Assembly (NCBI GenBank): GCA_016707785.1
Contig: JADJGZ010000033.1
Span: 1-57,601, forward strand
Length of the DNA: 57,601 nucleotides
DNA from: Bacteroidales bacterium
GTDB lineage: Bacteria; Bacteroidota; Bacteroidia; Bacteroidales; UBA4417
Direction of reading: 5' to 3'
The notes under the pieces were generated by a model. That model had not been told where the DNA came from. It was given only the letters and a program-made list of their open reading frames with translations, and ran no database searches. A program made the translations under genes and the position numbers. Each line of letters starts with the position of its first letter. Positions within the stretch are counted from its first letter, which is position 1. Shown one piece after another: positions 16,743 to 25,753 of the stretch.

Positions 16743-17564
16743 TTAACGGGTGAGTGTCAAAAATACAAATACAAATGGCACGGAGATCAGCACAGCATCA
16801 AATCGGTCAAGTATACCACCATGGCCGGGCAAAATATTACCTGAATCCTTTACCTGTAGACTCCTTTTCATCATCGACTCCACAAGATCACCCAGTGTTC
16901 CGGTGATGACAATTATGAGACCCATTACAAGCCACTTCCATAACGGATAAATAGGAAAAATCACTGAGCAGAGATAAGCTACCAATAAAGCAAATAGTGC
17001 TCCTCCTATACTCCCCTCCCATGTTTTACCGGGTGAGATACGACTGAATAACTTATGTTTCCCGATGAGTGAACCAACAATATATGCACCGGTATCATTC
17101 AACCACAAAATAAGAAGAAACCCGATCATTGTCCCAAAATGCTCAGGTCCGGAAAGACTTACAGGATCAAAAAAATATATTGCAAGACCCAGGGGAAGAG
17201 GAATGTATAATATCCCTGCAAGACTAATGGCGATATTTATAAATGGTTCAGTTTTTACTCTCCATAGTTCTGCAATAAATAACAGGAACAGTATTGGCAG
17301 AATAAGAAGTATTAAGCTGCCATTTAAATACCCCAGTGCATTCAGGGCAAGAAGTGCGTATAACAATGCACCTGCCACAATTGCCATGGAGCTAAAAGGG
17401 GAAAAAGGACTATGCTTCTTAAAAAGTCCATAGAATTCAAAAAGCCCCAATAAAGATACCACTAGAAAGAGCACTGAAAAAACCAGTTGACCCAGCAGGG
17501 CTGAGCCCAGCATCACCACAACAAAACCTGCACCTGTGAGAGAACGTAATGTAAAATTATTCAC
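16743..17564 (-). CDS. cdsA: Phosphatidate cytidylyltransferase
   Basis: A 273-residue polytopic enzyme that makes CDP-diacylglycerol from phosphatidic acid and CTP. The full CDS signature is present near the C-terminus: SMMKRSLQVKD followed by LPGHGGILDRFD. SPGKTWEGSIGG is another family motif. The start codon is GTG at 17564 and overlaps the end of the DUF2007 gene by 8 bp. With psd directly downstream, the operon holds two successive steps of the phospholipid pathway. Confidence 0.93.
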   Translation of the reverse strand: MNNFTLRSLTGAGFVVVMLGSALLGQLVFSVLFLVVSLLGLFEFYGLFKKHSPFSPFSSMAIVAGALLYALLALNALGYLNGSLILLILPILFLLFIAELWRVKTEPFINIAISLAGILYIPLPLGLAIYFFDPVSLSGPEHFGTMIGFLLILWLNDTGAYIVGSLIGKHKLFSRISPGKTWEGSIGGALFALLVAYLCSVIFPIYPLWKWLVMGLIIVITGTLGDLVESMMKRSLQVKDSGNILPGHGGILDRFDAVLISVPFVFVFLTLTR

Positions 17565-17763
17565 CTTTATATTCTACGATTAATTGTCTGGCTATAAATG
17601 AATCGTCTGTTGAAACATAGATTTCGATATCACCTATAAGGTAAAGAGTATCCTGCTTGTTTACGATAATTGCCTTAATCTGGGAATCTTCAAGTATAGC
17701 TTGAATCATGTCAGCTTCATAGAGCTTGTCTGTTTCATAAATTTTGATCCAATCCGATTCCAT
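17557..17763 (-). CDS. DUF2007 domain protein
   Basis: A 68-residue protein, MESDWIKIYETDKLYEADMI then LEDSQIKAIIVNKQD and IEIYVSTDDSFIARQLI. This matches the small GlnB-like 'putative signal transducing protein' DUF2007 pattern. It begins 2 bp after the LUD gene and overlaps cdsA by 8 bp, so it is embedded in the operon. Its function is not established. Confidence 0.75.
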   Translation of the reverse strand: MESDWIKIYETDKLYEADMIQAILEDSQIKAIIVNKQDTLYLIGDIEIYVSTDDSFIARQLIVEYKGE

Positions 17764-17765
17764 TT

Positions 17766-18428
17766 CTATTCTTCTTCAGTTTCCTGTTCAGTCAGTTCTG
17801 TAAGAAAAACATAGATTTCTTTAGGCCCATGAGCACCCATTACCAGTGTTTTTTCAATATCAGCAGTTCGGCTGGGGCCTGTAATTACAGAAATCATAGA
17901 AGGAATTTTATTCCCATATTTCTCCCTGATTCCTGCTAATGCATCTTTAAGGTCTGGTACCAGCTGAGAGGTATATGCAATCACAATGTGTATTTCAGGG
18001 TATACATTAAGCCGACGACCGGAATCCTGCCTGGAGGACACCATTATACTACCTAACCGTGAGATAAGAAACTCACAGGAAGTGATTCCTACTTTCAACA
18101 CTTCGAAGTTTTCAGCATCTGACAGGAAAGGAATATCAGCCTGTGAAAGGAGATACTGCAATTCAGGATCAGTACAGAATACATCCTGCCATTGTTGCTC
18201 ATTGGCAAGAGCTGATAAAGAAGCCACAAGGTCCAATTCCCCTTCACAATAAATGAACTTCCCTCCTATGCTGGTAAATTCCTGAGCAAAATTCACATCC
18301 GGGGATTCCTCCATTTCCTGGTAGATCCTGGAATCAAAATCGACCTGGGCATAGGGGTTATCTGTTTTATAAATAAGTGCATTTCGCACTCTTTTCAATA
18401 CTTTTTCCCTCGAGGTACTTTCTTCCAT
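17766..18428 (-). CDS. LUD domain (LutC/YkgG-like) protein
   Basis: A 220-residue protein with an N-terminal helix (SREKVLKRVRNALI) and the LUD fold. Its C-terminal hallmark is SVITGPSRTADIEKTLVMGAHGPKE, written here in two parts: GPSRTADIEKTLVMG and AHGPKEIYVFL. LutC partners with LutA/B in lactate oxidation in other bacteria, but no lutAB lies nearby. In Bacteroidota a LUD protein is often found between ftsH and cdsA, so its role here may be unrelated to lactate. Confidence 0.85.
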   Translation of the reverse strand: MEESTSREKVLKRVRNALIYKTDNPYAQVDFDSRIYQEMEESPDVNFAQEFTSIGGKFIYCEGELDLVASLSALANEQQWQDVFCTDPELQYLLSQADIPFLSDAENFEVLKVGITSCEFLISRLGSIMVSSRQDSGRRLNVYPEIHIVIAYTSQLVPDLKDALAGIREKYGNKIPSMISVITGPSRTADIEKTLVMGAHGPKEIYVFLTELTEQETEEE

Positions 18429-18480
18429 GGAAATCAGGTTGCAGTGAAAGACAGGTATTAAAGAAAATGATACTGCTTAC

Positions 18481-20544
18481 TTAAACACCGGGTGGTGGTG
18501 GTGGTGGTGTGCTCTTATCATCAGCATCAGCAGACAGAAGCCTGGTATCATCCTGGCTTTCTGCAGAATCAGTTGAGTTGCCATTAAGCGTCACATGTTC
18601 ATGGTCGTCAAATGGCCTGACACCGAAAATATGTTCAAGATCTTCCCGGAAGATAACCTCCTTAAGAAGAAGAATATCTGCCAGTTGATTCAGTTTCTCC
18701 CTATTATCTATGAGTAGTTGTTTAGCTCGTAAATAAGCCCCCTCTATCATTTTACTGATTTCTTCATCAATAACCTGGGCTGTTTTTTCACTGAAAGGCT
18801 TACCAAGCATATATTCCTGCTGGCCTGAAGAATCATAAAAACTTATGTTCCCGATTTTGTCATTCAATCCATAGAAAGCAACCATAGCATAAGCCTGCTT
18901 TGTTACTTTTTCCAGGTCATTTAATGCACCCGTTGATATCTTTCCAAAAACCACTTCCTCAGCGGCACGACCTCCGAGGGCGGCAGTGATCTCATCGTAC
19001 ATTTGCTCGAAAGTAGTAATTTGACGTTCTTCCGGAAGATACCAGGCGGCACCTAATGCTTTACCCCTGGGAACAATCGTCACTTTTACCAGCGGATGTG
19101 CATACTGTAAGAGCCAGCTAATAGCAGCATGACCAGATTCATGGTATGCAATCACTTTCTTTTCATGCTGAGAAATAATTTTATTCCTTTTTTCCAAACC
19201 ACCGACAATTCGGTCGATCGCATCAAGAAAATCCTGTTTGTCTATTTGATGTTTATCCTTTCTGGCGGCGATAAGTGCTGCTTCATTGCAACAATTGGCA
19301 ATATCGGCACCTGAGAAACCGGGTGTCTGTTTGGCTAAAAACTCCCTGTTAATGGAATTATCCATTTTCAGGTTTCTCATATGTACAGCAAAAATGGCTT
19401 TCCTTTCTTCAAGGTCAGGAAGTTCAATATAAATCTGCCTGTCGAAACGACCGGCACGCAGTAAGGCGCGGTCCAGAATATCTGCACGATTGGTTGCAGC
19501 CAGAATAATAACGCCTGCATTGGTTTGAAAACCATCCATTTCAGTTAGTAACTGATTTAAGGTGTTTTCACGTTCATCATTTGAACCTGTCATTGGGTTA
19601 CGGCCGCGGGCTCTTCCAACAGCATCAATTTCATCGATGAAGATGATACTAGGGGCTTTTTCCTTAGCTTGTTTAAACAGATCTCTTACCCGGGAAGCTC
19701 CAACGCCAACAAACATTTCAACGAAATCAGACCCGGAAAGTGAGAAGAAGGGAACTTTAGCCTCCCCTGCAACCGCTTTTGCCAATAAAGTTTTCCCGGT
19801 TCCGGGAGGGCCAACAAGCAATGCACCTTTAGGAATCTTACCTCCCAGTTCAGTATATTTTTTGGGATTCTTTAGAAATTCAACAATTTCCATTACCTCA
19901 ACCTTAGCTTCCTGCAATCCGGCTACATCGTTGAAATTCAATGAAACCATGGTATCCTTATCAAATAACTGAGCTTTGGATTTCCCAATATTGAAAATCT
20001 GTCCACCTCCACCAGCGCCACCACGGGTCATCATTCTCATTACTAGTAACCATAACCCCACCAAAACAACTACAGGAAGTATCCAGCCCAGTAATTCACT
20101 ACCCCAGTTCCTGCGGTTAATATTTCGGGGATAAACAATTGAAGGAAGTGCTTGCTGGGCTTCCCTCATATCCTTCTCGAATGTTTCGACAGAACCTATC
20201 TGATAAACATATTGAGGTGCAGTATTTACAATATTATTCGAAGGTTTAGCATCCTTGAACTTCTCAAGAGACAGCTTATCCTTCTTGATATAAATCTCTG
20301 CCTGCTCTTTGTTTACAAGAAGTATCTTGTCAACTTCCTGACTCTGCAACATTAATTTTAACTGGCCCCAGTCTATCTCTTTCGGACTGGTACCCATATT
20401 GGCAAAATATAATCCAAAGAAAATAATGCCAAGAATACCATAAATCCAGTAGAAATTGAACTTGAATTTTGGATTTTTTGAACGGTTAAAATTACTTCCG
20501 GGGAATTTATCGCCCTTATCTTTATTATTTGAATCTTCTGTCAT
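18481..20544 (-). CDS. ftsH: ATP-dependent zinc metalloprotease FtsH
   Basis: A 687-residue membrane AAA+ protease that degrades misfolded and regulatory membrane proteins. TM1 is at about residues 30-50 (FYWIYGILGIIFFGLYF) and TM2 at about 150-170, with a periplasmic domain between. The Walker A site GPPGTGKT is at about 243, Walker B is IIFIDEIDAVG, and the SRH includes LLRAGRFDRQIYI. The zinc site HESGH is at about 466-470. The C-terminus ends in a poly-proline tail (STPPPPPPGV) encoded by a CCA-type microsatellite. It sits between rsfS and the LUD gene. Confidence 0.97.
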   Translation of the reverse strand: MTEDSNNKDKGDKFPGSNFNRSKNPKFKFNFYWIYGILGIIFFGLYFANMGTSPKEIDWGQLKLMLQSQEVDKILLVNKEQAEIYIKKDKLSLEKFKDAKPSNNIVNTAPQYVYQIGSVETFEKDMREAQQALPSIVYPRNINRRNWGSELLGWILPVVVLVGLWLLVMRMMTRGGAGGGGQIFNIGKSKAQLFDKDTMVSLNFNDVAGLQEAKVEVMEIVEFLKNPKKYTELGGKIPKGALLVGPPGTGKTLLAKAVAGEAKVPFFSLSGSDFVEMFVGVGASRVRDLFKQAKEKAPSIIFIDEIDAVGRARGRNPMTGSNDERENTLNQLLTEMDGFQTNAGVIILAATNRADILDRALLRAGRFDRQIYIELPDLEERKAIFAVHMRNLKMDNSINREFLAKQTPGFSGADIANCCNEAALIAARKDKHQIDKQDFLDAIDRIVGGLEKRNKIISQHEKKVIAYHESGHAAISWLLQYAHPLVKVTIVPRGKALGAAWYLPEERQITTFEQMYDEITAALGGRAAEEVVFGKISTGALNDLEKVTKQAYAMVAFYGLNDKIGNISFYDSSGQQEYMLGKPFSEKTAQVIDEEISKMIEGAYLRAKQLLIDNREKLNQLADILLLKEVIFREDLEHIFGVRPFDDHEHVTLNGNSTDSAESQDDTRLLSADADDKSTPPPPPPGV

Positions 20545-20570
20545 TATTATTTTCCTAATGTTCTACACTA

Positions 20571-20945
20571 TTATACTGCAGGGATATCTATTCGCTCTGC
20601 ATCTGCCCATAATTTTTCCAGTTTGTAAAAATTCCTGGATTCTTCAAGAAAAATGTGCACTACTACATCAAAATAATCCAGTAGTATCCATTCAGCATTT
20701 TCATGACCTTCCTTGTGCCAGGGATTATAACCTACTGCTTTTTTCACTTCTGCCTGCACCGAATCAGCAATAGCTTCAACCTGTGTGCGGGAGTTCCCAT
20801 GACAGATAACAAAATAATCAGTAATGCTGTTCGGTACTTTACCGAGATTAAGTTTTACAATCTCAATCGCTTTTCGCTCCTGCATTCCCTTAACTATTAT
20901 ATCAGCCAACATTTCAGGAGCTTCAATCTTCTTTCTTTTTGCCAT
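20571..20945 (-). CDS. rsfS: Ribosome silencing factor RsfS (Iojap family)
   Basis: A 124-residue protein with the DUF143/RsfS core (KAIEIVKLNLGKV, ITDYFVICHGNSRTQVEAIAD, EGHENAEWILLDYFDVVVHI). RsfS binds ribosomal protein uL14 and blocks subunit joining in starvation. It is the first gene of the operon, with a -7 box at 20965-20972 and ftsH 26 bp downstream. Confidence 0.93.
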   Translation of the reverse strand: MAKRKKIEAPEMLADIIVKGMQERKAIEIVKLNLGKVPNSITDYFVICHGNSRTQVEAIADSVQAEVKKAVGYNPWHKEGHENAEWILLDYFDVVVHIFLEESRNFYKLEKLWADAERIDIPAV

Positions 20946-20964
20946 TTATCAGGTATTATCCATG

Positions 20965-20972
20965 CAAATATA
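20965..20972 (-). promoter_or_regulatory. -7 box of the rsfS-ftsH-LUD-cdsA-psd operon
   Basis: Minus-strand TATATTTG matches TAnnTTTG, 20 bp before the rsfS start. No well-spaced -33 TTG was identified. Confidence 0.55.
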
Positions 20973-21136
20973 AGGATTTCCCGAACCTTTGAAGGAAACA
21001 GGAATACAGTCATTCACAAACATTGAGCCTTTTCTTCAAATGCGCCATTCTGTCAGGCAGTAAACTATGAAAAAAACAGGACTGCCAAAGGCTTACCCAA
21101 TTCTTGATTTATTTCCTCCAATTTTGTCAATTCATG

Positions 21137-21144
21137 TACCTTTG
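21137..21144 (+). promoter_or_regulatory. -7 box of birA
   Basis: TACCTTTG matches TAnnTTTG, 23 bp before the birA start codon. Confidence 0.55.
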
Positions 21145-21166
21145 AATACATAACATTAATATAAGG

Positions 21167-21913
21167 ATGATGTCAGGTTTCCATGTCATTGAGCTCGATG
21201 AGATTGATTCAACCAACGCCTATGCCCTGAAATTGCTATCAGAAGCGCGGCCTCCGGAAGGTACTGTAATCAGTTGTTTTAAGCAATCACAGGGAAGGGG
21301 CACTGACACTAACCATTGGGAAAGTGAGCCTGGCAAAAACCTGACAATCAGCCTCATTCTTTATCCGACATTTCTTCCTGTTTCGGAACAGTTCAGCCTG
21401 AATCAGGCTATTGCGCTTGCCTTGCAGGAAATGGTCAGTAAAATCGTCCCATCCGGTAATGTAACGATCAAATGGCCAAATGATATATATATCGGAAATA
21501 AAAAAGTAGCGGGTGTTCTTATCCAGAACTCAGTCATGGGCTCAACATTTGATTTTGCTGTTATTGGCATCGGCCTTAATGTAAATCAGCGGGAATTCCT
21601 GAGTGATGCTCCTAATCCGGTTTCTCTTTCACTGATAACGGGTGATACCTATGAACTGTCCACGATCCGGGACCACTTAATTGAATCGTTGAACAAGTAT
21701 TACCAGCTTTTGAGAGAAGGAAAAAAATCTGACATTAATAAATACTATCTTGAACATCTTTTCAGAGTCGGCCAATGGCATAACTACCTGCTAAAAGGAA
21801 TTGAAGTTAATGCCAGAATAACCGGAATTACAAATTTCGGACAGCTTATGCTTGAAGGTTCTGATAAATCAAACTGGGTTTGTGACCTGAAAGAAGTGAA
21901 ATATCTATTCTAA
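21167..21913 (+). CDS. birA: Biotin--[acetyl-CoA-carboxylase] ligase, single-domain
   Basis: A 248-residue biotin protein ligase that adenylates biotin and transfers it to carboxylase carrier domains. Motifs are IDSTNAYALKLL, QGRGTDTNHW (biotin-AMP loop; GRGT where GRGR is usual) and KWPNDIYIGNKKVAGVLIQ. The SH3-like C-terminal domain covers about residues 195-245. There is no N-terminal helix-turn-helix, so it is not a repressor. ATG codons at 21167 and 21170 are both possible starts. A GNAT gene follows 11 bp downstream. Confidence 0.92.
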   Translation: MMSGFHVIELDEIDSTNAYALKLLSEARPPEGTVISCFKQSQGRGTDTNHWESEPGKNLTISLILYPTFLPVSEQFSLNQAIALALQEMVSKIVPSGNVTIKWPNDIYIGNKKVAGVLIQNSVMGSTFDFAVIGIGLNVNQREFLSDAPNPVSLSLITGDTYELSTIRDHLIESLNKYYQLLREGKKSDINKYYLEHLFRVGQWHNYLLKGIEVNARITGITNFGQLMLEGSDKSNWVCDLKEVKYLF

Positions 21914-21924
21914 ATTCCCTCAAA

Positions 21925-22446
21925 ATGAAAATTGTCGTTAGGGCTGAAAGAAATTCGGATTACCAGGAGATCGCAATGTTAAATGACCTTGCATTCGGAC
22001 AGGAAAACGAAGGCCTCCTTATAGAAGCACTCCGCAAAAGGAAAGAGTTCATTAAAGAACTTTCGTTGGTGGCAATTTTAGAAGGACAAATTTCAGGACA
22101 TATTCTCTTTACTCCTGTCAGTATTTCCGGAAACGGGAAATCTACTATCAGCCTGGCTTTAGCTCCAATGTGCGTAATGCCTGAACTTCAAAACTTCGGA
22201 ATTGGAAGTCAATTAGTGGAACATGGCCTGAAAGCAGCTCAGTCTCTTGGGTTCAGATCAGTAATCGTATTGGGCCACAAAGAGTATTATCCACGATTTG
22301 GATTTAAACCTGCCTCCTTTTTCGAAATAACATGCCCTTTTGAGGTACCGGATGAATGCTTTATGGCTCTTGAATTACAGGATCAAGCCTTAATCGGCAT
22401 TTCCGGAATGGTTTCATACCCTATAGAATTTGATCGCTTCGGTTAA
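21925..22446 (+). CDS. GNAT-family N-acetyltransferase (YhbS-like)
   Basis: A 173-residue acetyltransferase. The acetyl-CoA site is LAPMCVMPELQNFGIGSQLV (motif A, here Q-x-x-G-I-G), followed by VIVLGHKEYYPRFGFKPAS, the YhbS-like signature. The 11-bp gap suggests co-transcription with birA. The acyl acceptor is unknown. Confidence 0.85.
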   Translation: MKIVVRAERNSDYQEIAMLNDLAFGQENEGLLIEALRKRKEFIKELSLVAILEGQISGHILFTPVSISGNGKSTISLALAPMCVMPELQNFGIGSQLVEHGLKAAQSLGFRSVIVLGHKEYYPRFGFKPASFFEITCPFEVPDECFMALELQDQALIGISGMVSYPIEFDRFG

Positions 22447-22690
22447 TAGTAAAATCCAATTATTACCTGCCAAAGCTGCATTCGTCCTTCTCAAAATTTG
22501 TTAGAGGAGTCAATCCAAATGCATTCATTCTATTTTCTGAAATTTTTATAGTCCTGTCAGGGTATTCCCAATTTAAAGTGTCTTATATATTGAAATCCAA
22601 TACTTTGAAACAAGGTTATTTCTTGTCATCTCAATTGAATATCGTAAAACTCTCAATTATTGTCTTTTTGTGTTTAAAATCCTTTCAGCC

Positions 22691-23557
22691 ATGAAACCCA
22701 CTATCATTTTTTTATTGTTCTTCATGATGTTTACCTCAGGGCTTGTGGCACAAGTTTGCTTTCCTGCTAATGGAACCTGGTATCAAACTTATCATTCCAT
22801 TGCCTGGGGCCATGGAGGTGAAATACTTTGGGATGAGACTACTTACAATAGTTATAAAATAGCCGGGGATACTATTGTTGGAGACTCAACATTTTTCAAA
22901 CTGGTAAAAAACCAGGCCTTAAATTACTTTGTCTATGAGGATGGGGAGAAGGTCTATGTGGGATCACAACCTGACAACTTGAGGCTATGGTTCGATTACA
23001 GTCTGAACCCCGGTGATACATTCCAGTTTCACGCTCCCTACTATTCAGCCTGGCCATATGTACTAAAGCTGGCAGTGTTGTCAACAGACAGTATACTGAT
23101 CAAAGGCATCATGAGAAAACATATTGTTTTCTCAGAAATCCCTGGCTATGGAGCCGGGCCAGAATGGATACAAGGCATTGGAGATATTAATTTCGGAGGG
23201 CTCGAAATGGATTATTCATATGCAACCTGGTACGCAAATACTATGACACTGGACTGCTTTACGCAATCAGAGTTAAGTATTTATGGAGTGTGTACCATGG
23301 ATGTTCCTGAACCAAAAACAACCTGCCTGGTTTCTCCTAATCCTTCCGATGGAATATTCAGGCTGTATATGCATCAATTGACTTATCCGTTGCACATAGA
23401 TGTTTACGATTCTCAAGGCATGATTGTATTCTCAGGAATGATCCAGTATGCAGATAATTCAATAATTGACCTGTCAGCACAGACCTCTGGTGTCTATTTC
23501 CTGAAAATCAAGGATAAAAAGGGGAAATCAAAAAGCCAGAGGATCCTTATCATTTAG
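22691..23557 (+). CDS. Exported protein with T9SS sorting domain
   Basis: A 288-residue protein starting at ATG 22691, which begins the signal peptide MKPTIIFLLFFMMFTSGLVA; an in-frame GTG at 22670 is less likely. The mature region (TWYQTYHSIAWGHGGEILWD, YKIAGDTIVGDSTFFKLV) is of a lineage-specific type I do not recognise. The C-terminal ~75 residues are a T9SS sorting domain (VSPNPSDGIFRLYM, IDVYDSQGMIVFSG, TSGVYFLKIKDKKGKS). The protein is inferred to be exported to the cell surface. Confidence 0.75.
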   Translation: MKPTIIFLLFFMMFTSGLVAQVCFPANGTWYQTYHSIAWGHGGEILWDETTYNSYKIAGDTIVGDSTFFKLVKNQALNYFVYEDGEKVYVGSQPDNLRLWFDYSLNPGDTFQFHAPYYSAWPYVLKLAVLSTDSILIKGIMRKHIVFSEIPGYGAGPEWIQGIGDINFGGLEMDYSYATWYANTMTLDCFTQSELSIYGVCTMDVPEPKTTCLVSPNPSDGIFRLYMHQLTYPLHIDVYDSQGMIVFSGMIQYADNSIIDLSAQTSGVYFLKIKDKKGKSKSQRILII

Positions 23558-23562
23558 GACAT

Positions 23563-25401
23563 TCAGTTTGAATGTGCTTGATGAACAATTTCTTCTTCCA
23601 TTTCCAGTTCAATCTGTTCAGCTACCAGTTCAGCAATATCTTTAACCTTGGTTTGGGTTCCATCCCGGAATGTTTTCTTGCACAATGGGCATGCTGTTAT
23701 CAAAAGGTCGGGGGAGGCTTCCGTAAGCACTGTAAGGGCCTGATCCCTGATAACTTTGCGCTGATCATGACTTAAGCCTGTATCTCCAATGCTTCCTCCA
23801 CAGCACAGCGCTTTCTCCTTTTCCTGGGGTATTGGGATAACCTTAGCTACTCTGCGTAATAACTTTCGTGGTTCCTTGTAAATGCCGGAACCCCTTCCCA
23901 GTTCACAAGGATCATGATAAACAGCAGACAAGCCTGAATGATTGAGCCACAAACTTCCTGCTTCAGCAAGTCGCAATAAATACTGGGTATGATGCAACAC
24001 CTCAACCCCATATAGTTTGTACTCTTCATTGAACATTTTATAACAGATCGGACAGGATGTTACCAAAATCCTGGCACCAGAAGCATGGATAAGCTGACGG
24101 TTTTTCTCCATCAAGGATCTTGCAGCCTCATACATACCAGCCATCAACATTGGCCGTCCACAACATATGGATCCATCTGCGTCCATAAAACGGTATTTCA
24201 CATTAGCGGCATCCATTATTTTAATCATGGCTCGCTTAACCGTAGGTGTGAGATGGCCCATACAACCAGCAAAATATAGTACATTAACCCCTTTGCTGTC
24301 GGCAGCATCAGCCGGAAGATAATTGTAGGAATGATCAATGCCTTTATTGTCCAGATTGCGGGCTGCAATCCTTAAATCAAGCAGGTCAATTTTCACCGGA
24401 CAGGCCTCCTGGCACCTTCCGCAAAGCATACAATTTGCATTAATGGCTGGATCTGTATATTTATCACGTTGTGAGCGAATGAAATAAACTGGTGTGGAAC
24501 CGGTATTACCAGCCTCATTCATCTGGCAGGTATCAATACAAACTCCACATCTTGGACAGGCTCTCATTTCGATTTCGCTGAAGCTGTTAAGAATCTTTCC
24601 CGACTTAACCCCAAAATGTTTGAGGTATATCATTACCACTTCTGTTGGGATATGCATGTAACGCGACCATGGAAGGGTGACAAAAAATATTCCCAGCACG
24701 GTTGAATATCCCCACCATAGTGCGTATGATGCTGTTGAACTCACAGTGACAGGTACAACCAACGCAATGATATCACCCAGTGAGTTTGTCAGAAAGCCTC
24801 CCCCTTCAAACTGGCTGGCTGTGAAACTTTCTGCCAGAAGCCGAAAAGGGAAAATCAGCCACAAACTCATGACAGCCCAGCGATCAAATCGATTTTGCTT
24901 TGTTGTACGTTTCATCCCAAACCATCGTGACCTTATTCTCTTTACGAGGGCAAGAACAAGACCTGATAAAACGAAAAGTAGTATCAGATCCATGCTGAAC
25001 CTGAAAAAACCCGGCAGAGTATCGAGTTCAAAAGGAAGAACCCTTTTATCGTGAACGAAGAATTTTAAAAAGATGGGATAATAAGGTGGATTGATGTGCC
25101 CGCCACTATAAATCCTAGATTCAAGGTTCCCCATGAGAATGAGCAATAACCAGCCCAAGGCGAAACTCATATGCAAATATCCTAACAGCCTGTTTTGTTT
25201 CCACATGCGCCTATGAAGCAGCGCTTCAGTAAATACTTCCCAGGTTGCAGGAAAAATCTGGAGACTGAACAATCCATAGCCAATCTTCTTTCTGCCACTT
25301 CGGTCGATCAGGGCTATCCACCTGCTGAACTTGATGAAGAGAACTGTTAAGAGAAATAACAGTCCACCAAAAAAAGGTATGACAAAAATATCAAACGTCA
25401 T
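23563..25401 (-). CDS. HdrE-HdrD-like fusion: NarI-type membrane domain plus Fe-S and two CCG domains
   Basis: A 612-residue protein and the last gene of the Hdr-like operon. Residues 1-250 hold about five TM helices of the NarI/HdrE heme b type, with candidate ligand histidines in YLHMSF and RYMHIPTEV. Two 4Fe-4S motifs follow (CPRCGVCIDTC and CMLCGRCQEACPV), then two CCG domains (FAGCMG, ICCGRPM, SCPICYK; then DPCELGRG, LCCGGSIGD, ACPLCKK). This layout suits electron exchange between a cytosolic Hdr-like complex and the membrane quinone pool. The native disulfide or other acceptor is unknown. Its start overlaps the preceding gene by 4 bp. Confidence 0.85.
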   Translation of the reverse strand: MTFDIFVIPFFGGLLFLLTVLFIKFSRWIALIDRSGRKKIGYGLFSLQIFPATWEVFTEALLHRRMWKQNRLLGYLHMSFALGWLLLILMGNLESRIYSGGHINPPYYPIFLKFFVHDKRVLPFELDTLPGFFRFSMDLILLFVLSGLVLALVKRIRSRWFGMKRTTKQNRFDRWAVMSLWLIFPFRLLAESFTASQFEGGGFLTNSLGDIIALVVPVTVSSTASYALWWGYSTVLGIFFVTLPWSRYMHIPTEVVMIYLKHFGVKSGKILNSFSEIEMRACPRCGVCIDTCQMNEAGNTGSTPVYFIRSQRDKYTDPAINANCMLCGRCQEACPVKIDLLDLRIAARNLDNKGIDHSYNYLPADAADSKGVNVLYFAGCMGHLTPTVKRAMIKIMDAANVKYRFMDADGSICCGRPMLMAGMYEAARSLMEKNRQLIHASGARILVTSCPICYKMFNEEYKLYGVEVLHHTQYLLRLAEAGSLWLNHSGLSAVYHDPCELGRGSGIYKEPRKLLRRVAKVIPIPQEKEKALCCGGSIGDTGLSHDQRKVIRDQALTVLTEASPDLLITACPLCKKTFRDGTQTKVKDIAELVAEQIELEMEEEIVHQAHSN

Positions 25402-25751
25402 TTCTGTAAAGGTTGTAATGCTTTAGCCATTTGTAATACCAGGTTACGGGTATTTACTCCTTTGGGACAGGCCAACTGACACTTCCCGCATAACATACAC
25501 TTTGAAACTTCATTAAAAAGGCCTGTATAAAGCCCACGTTTCAACAACAATATTGATTTCCTGAGGCTGAAATCAGTAAAGTTTGCGGCTGTACAAGTGG
25601 CTGAACAAGTCCCACACGAAATACAAAGGTGGATTGAGGGTTCCTTTTCCTCAACTAAACGGTATAATGAATGGTCAATCGCATCATAATCAATTTGACG
25701 GTCGTTGTTCACCGAAAACCCAAACTGCTTTTTCACGGTAGTCTTTCCCAT
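25398..25751 (-). CDS. HdrC-like 4Fe-4S protein, short
   Basis: A 117-residue soluble ferredoxin-like subunit with two clusters: CISCGTCSATC and CMLCGKCQLACPKGVNTRN. The second Cys set is followed by Pro, but the first has Thr in place of the usual Pro. It would carry electrons between the HdrA-like flavoprotein and the membrane fusion encoded by the next gene, with which it shares a 4-bp ATGA overlap. Confidence 0.85.
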   Translation of the reverse strand: MGKTTVKKQFGFSVNNDRQIDYDAIDHSLYRLVEEKEPSIHLCISCGTCSATCTAANFTDFSLRKSILLLKRGLYTGLFNEVSKCMLCGKCQLACPKGVNTRNLVLQMAKALQPLQK

Positions 25752-25753
25752 GG

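Noticed and set aside
18487..18512. GGT microsatellite near the FtsH stop codon
   Set aside because: It is explained by codons for the proline tail and shows no sign of being a separate element.
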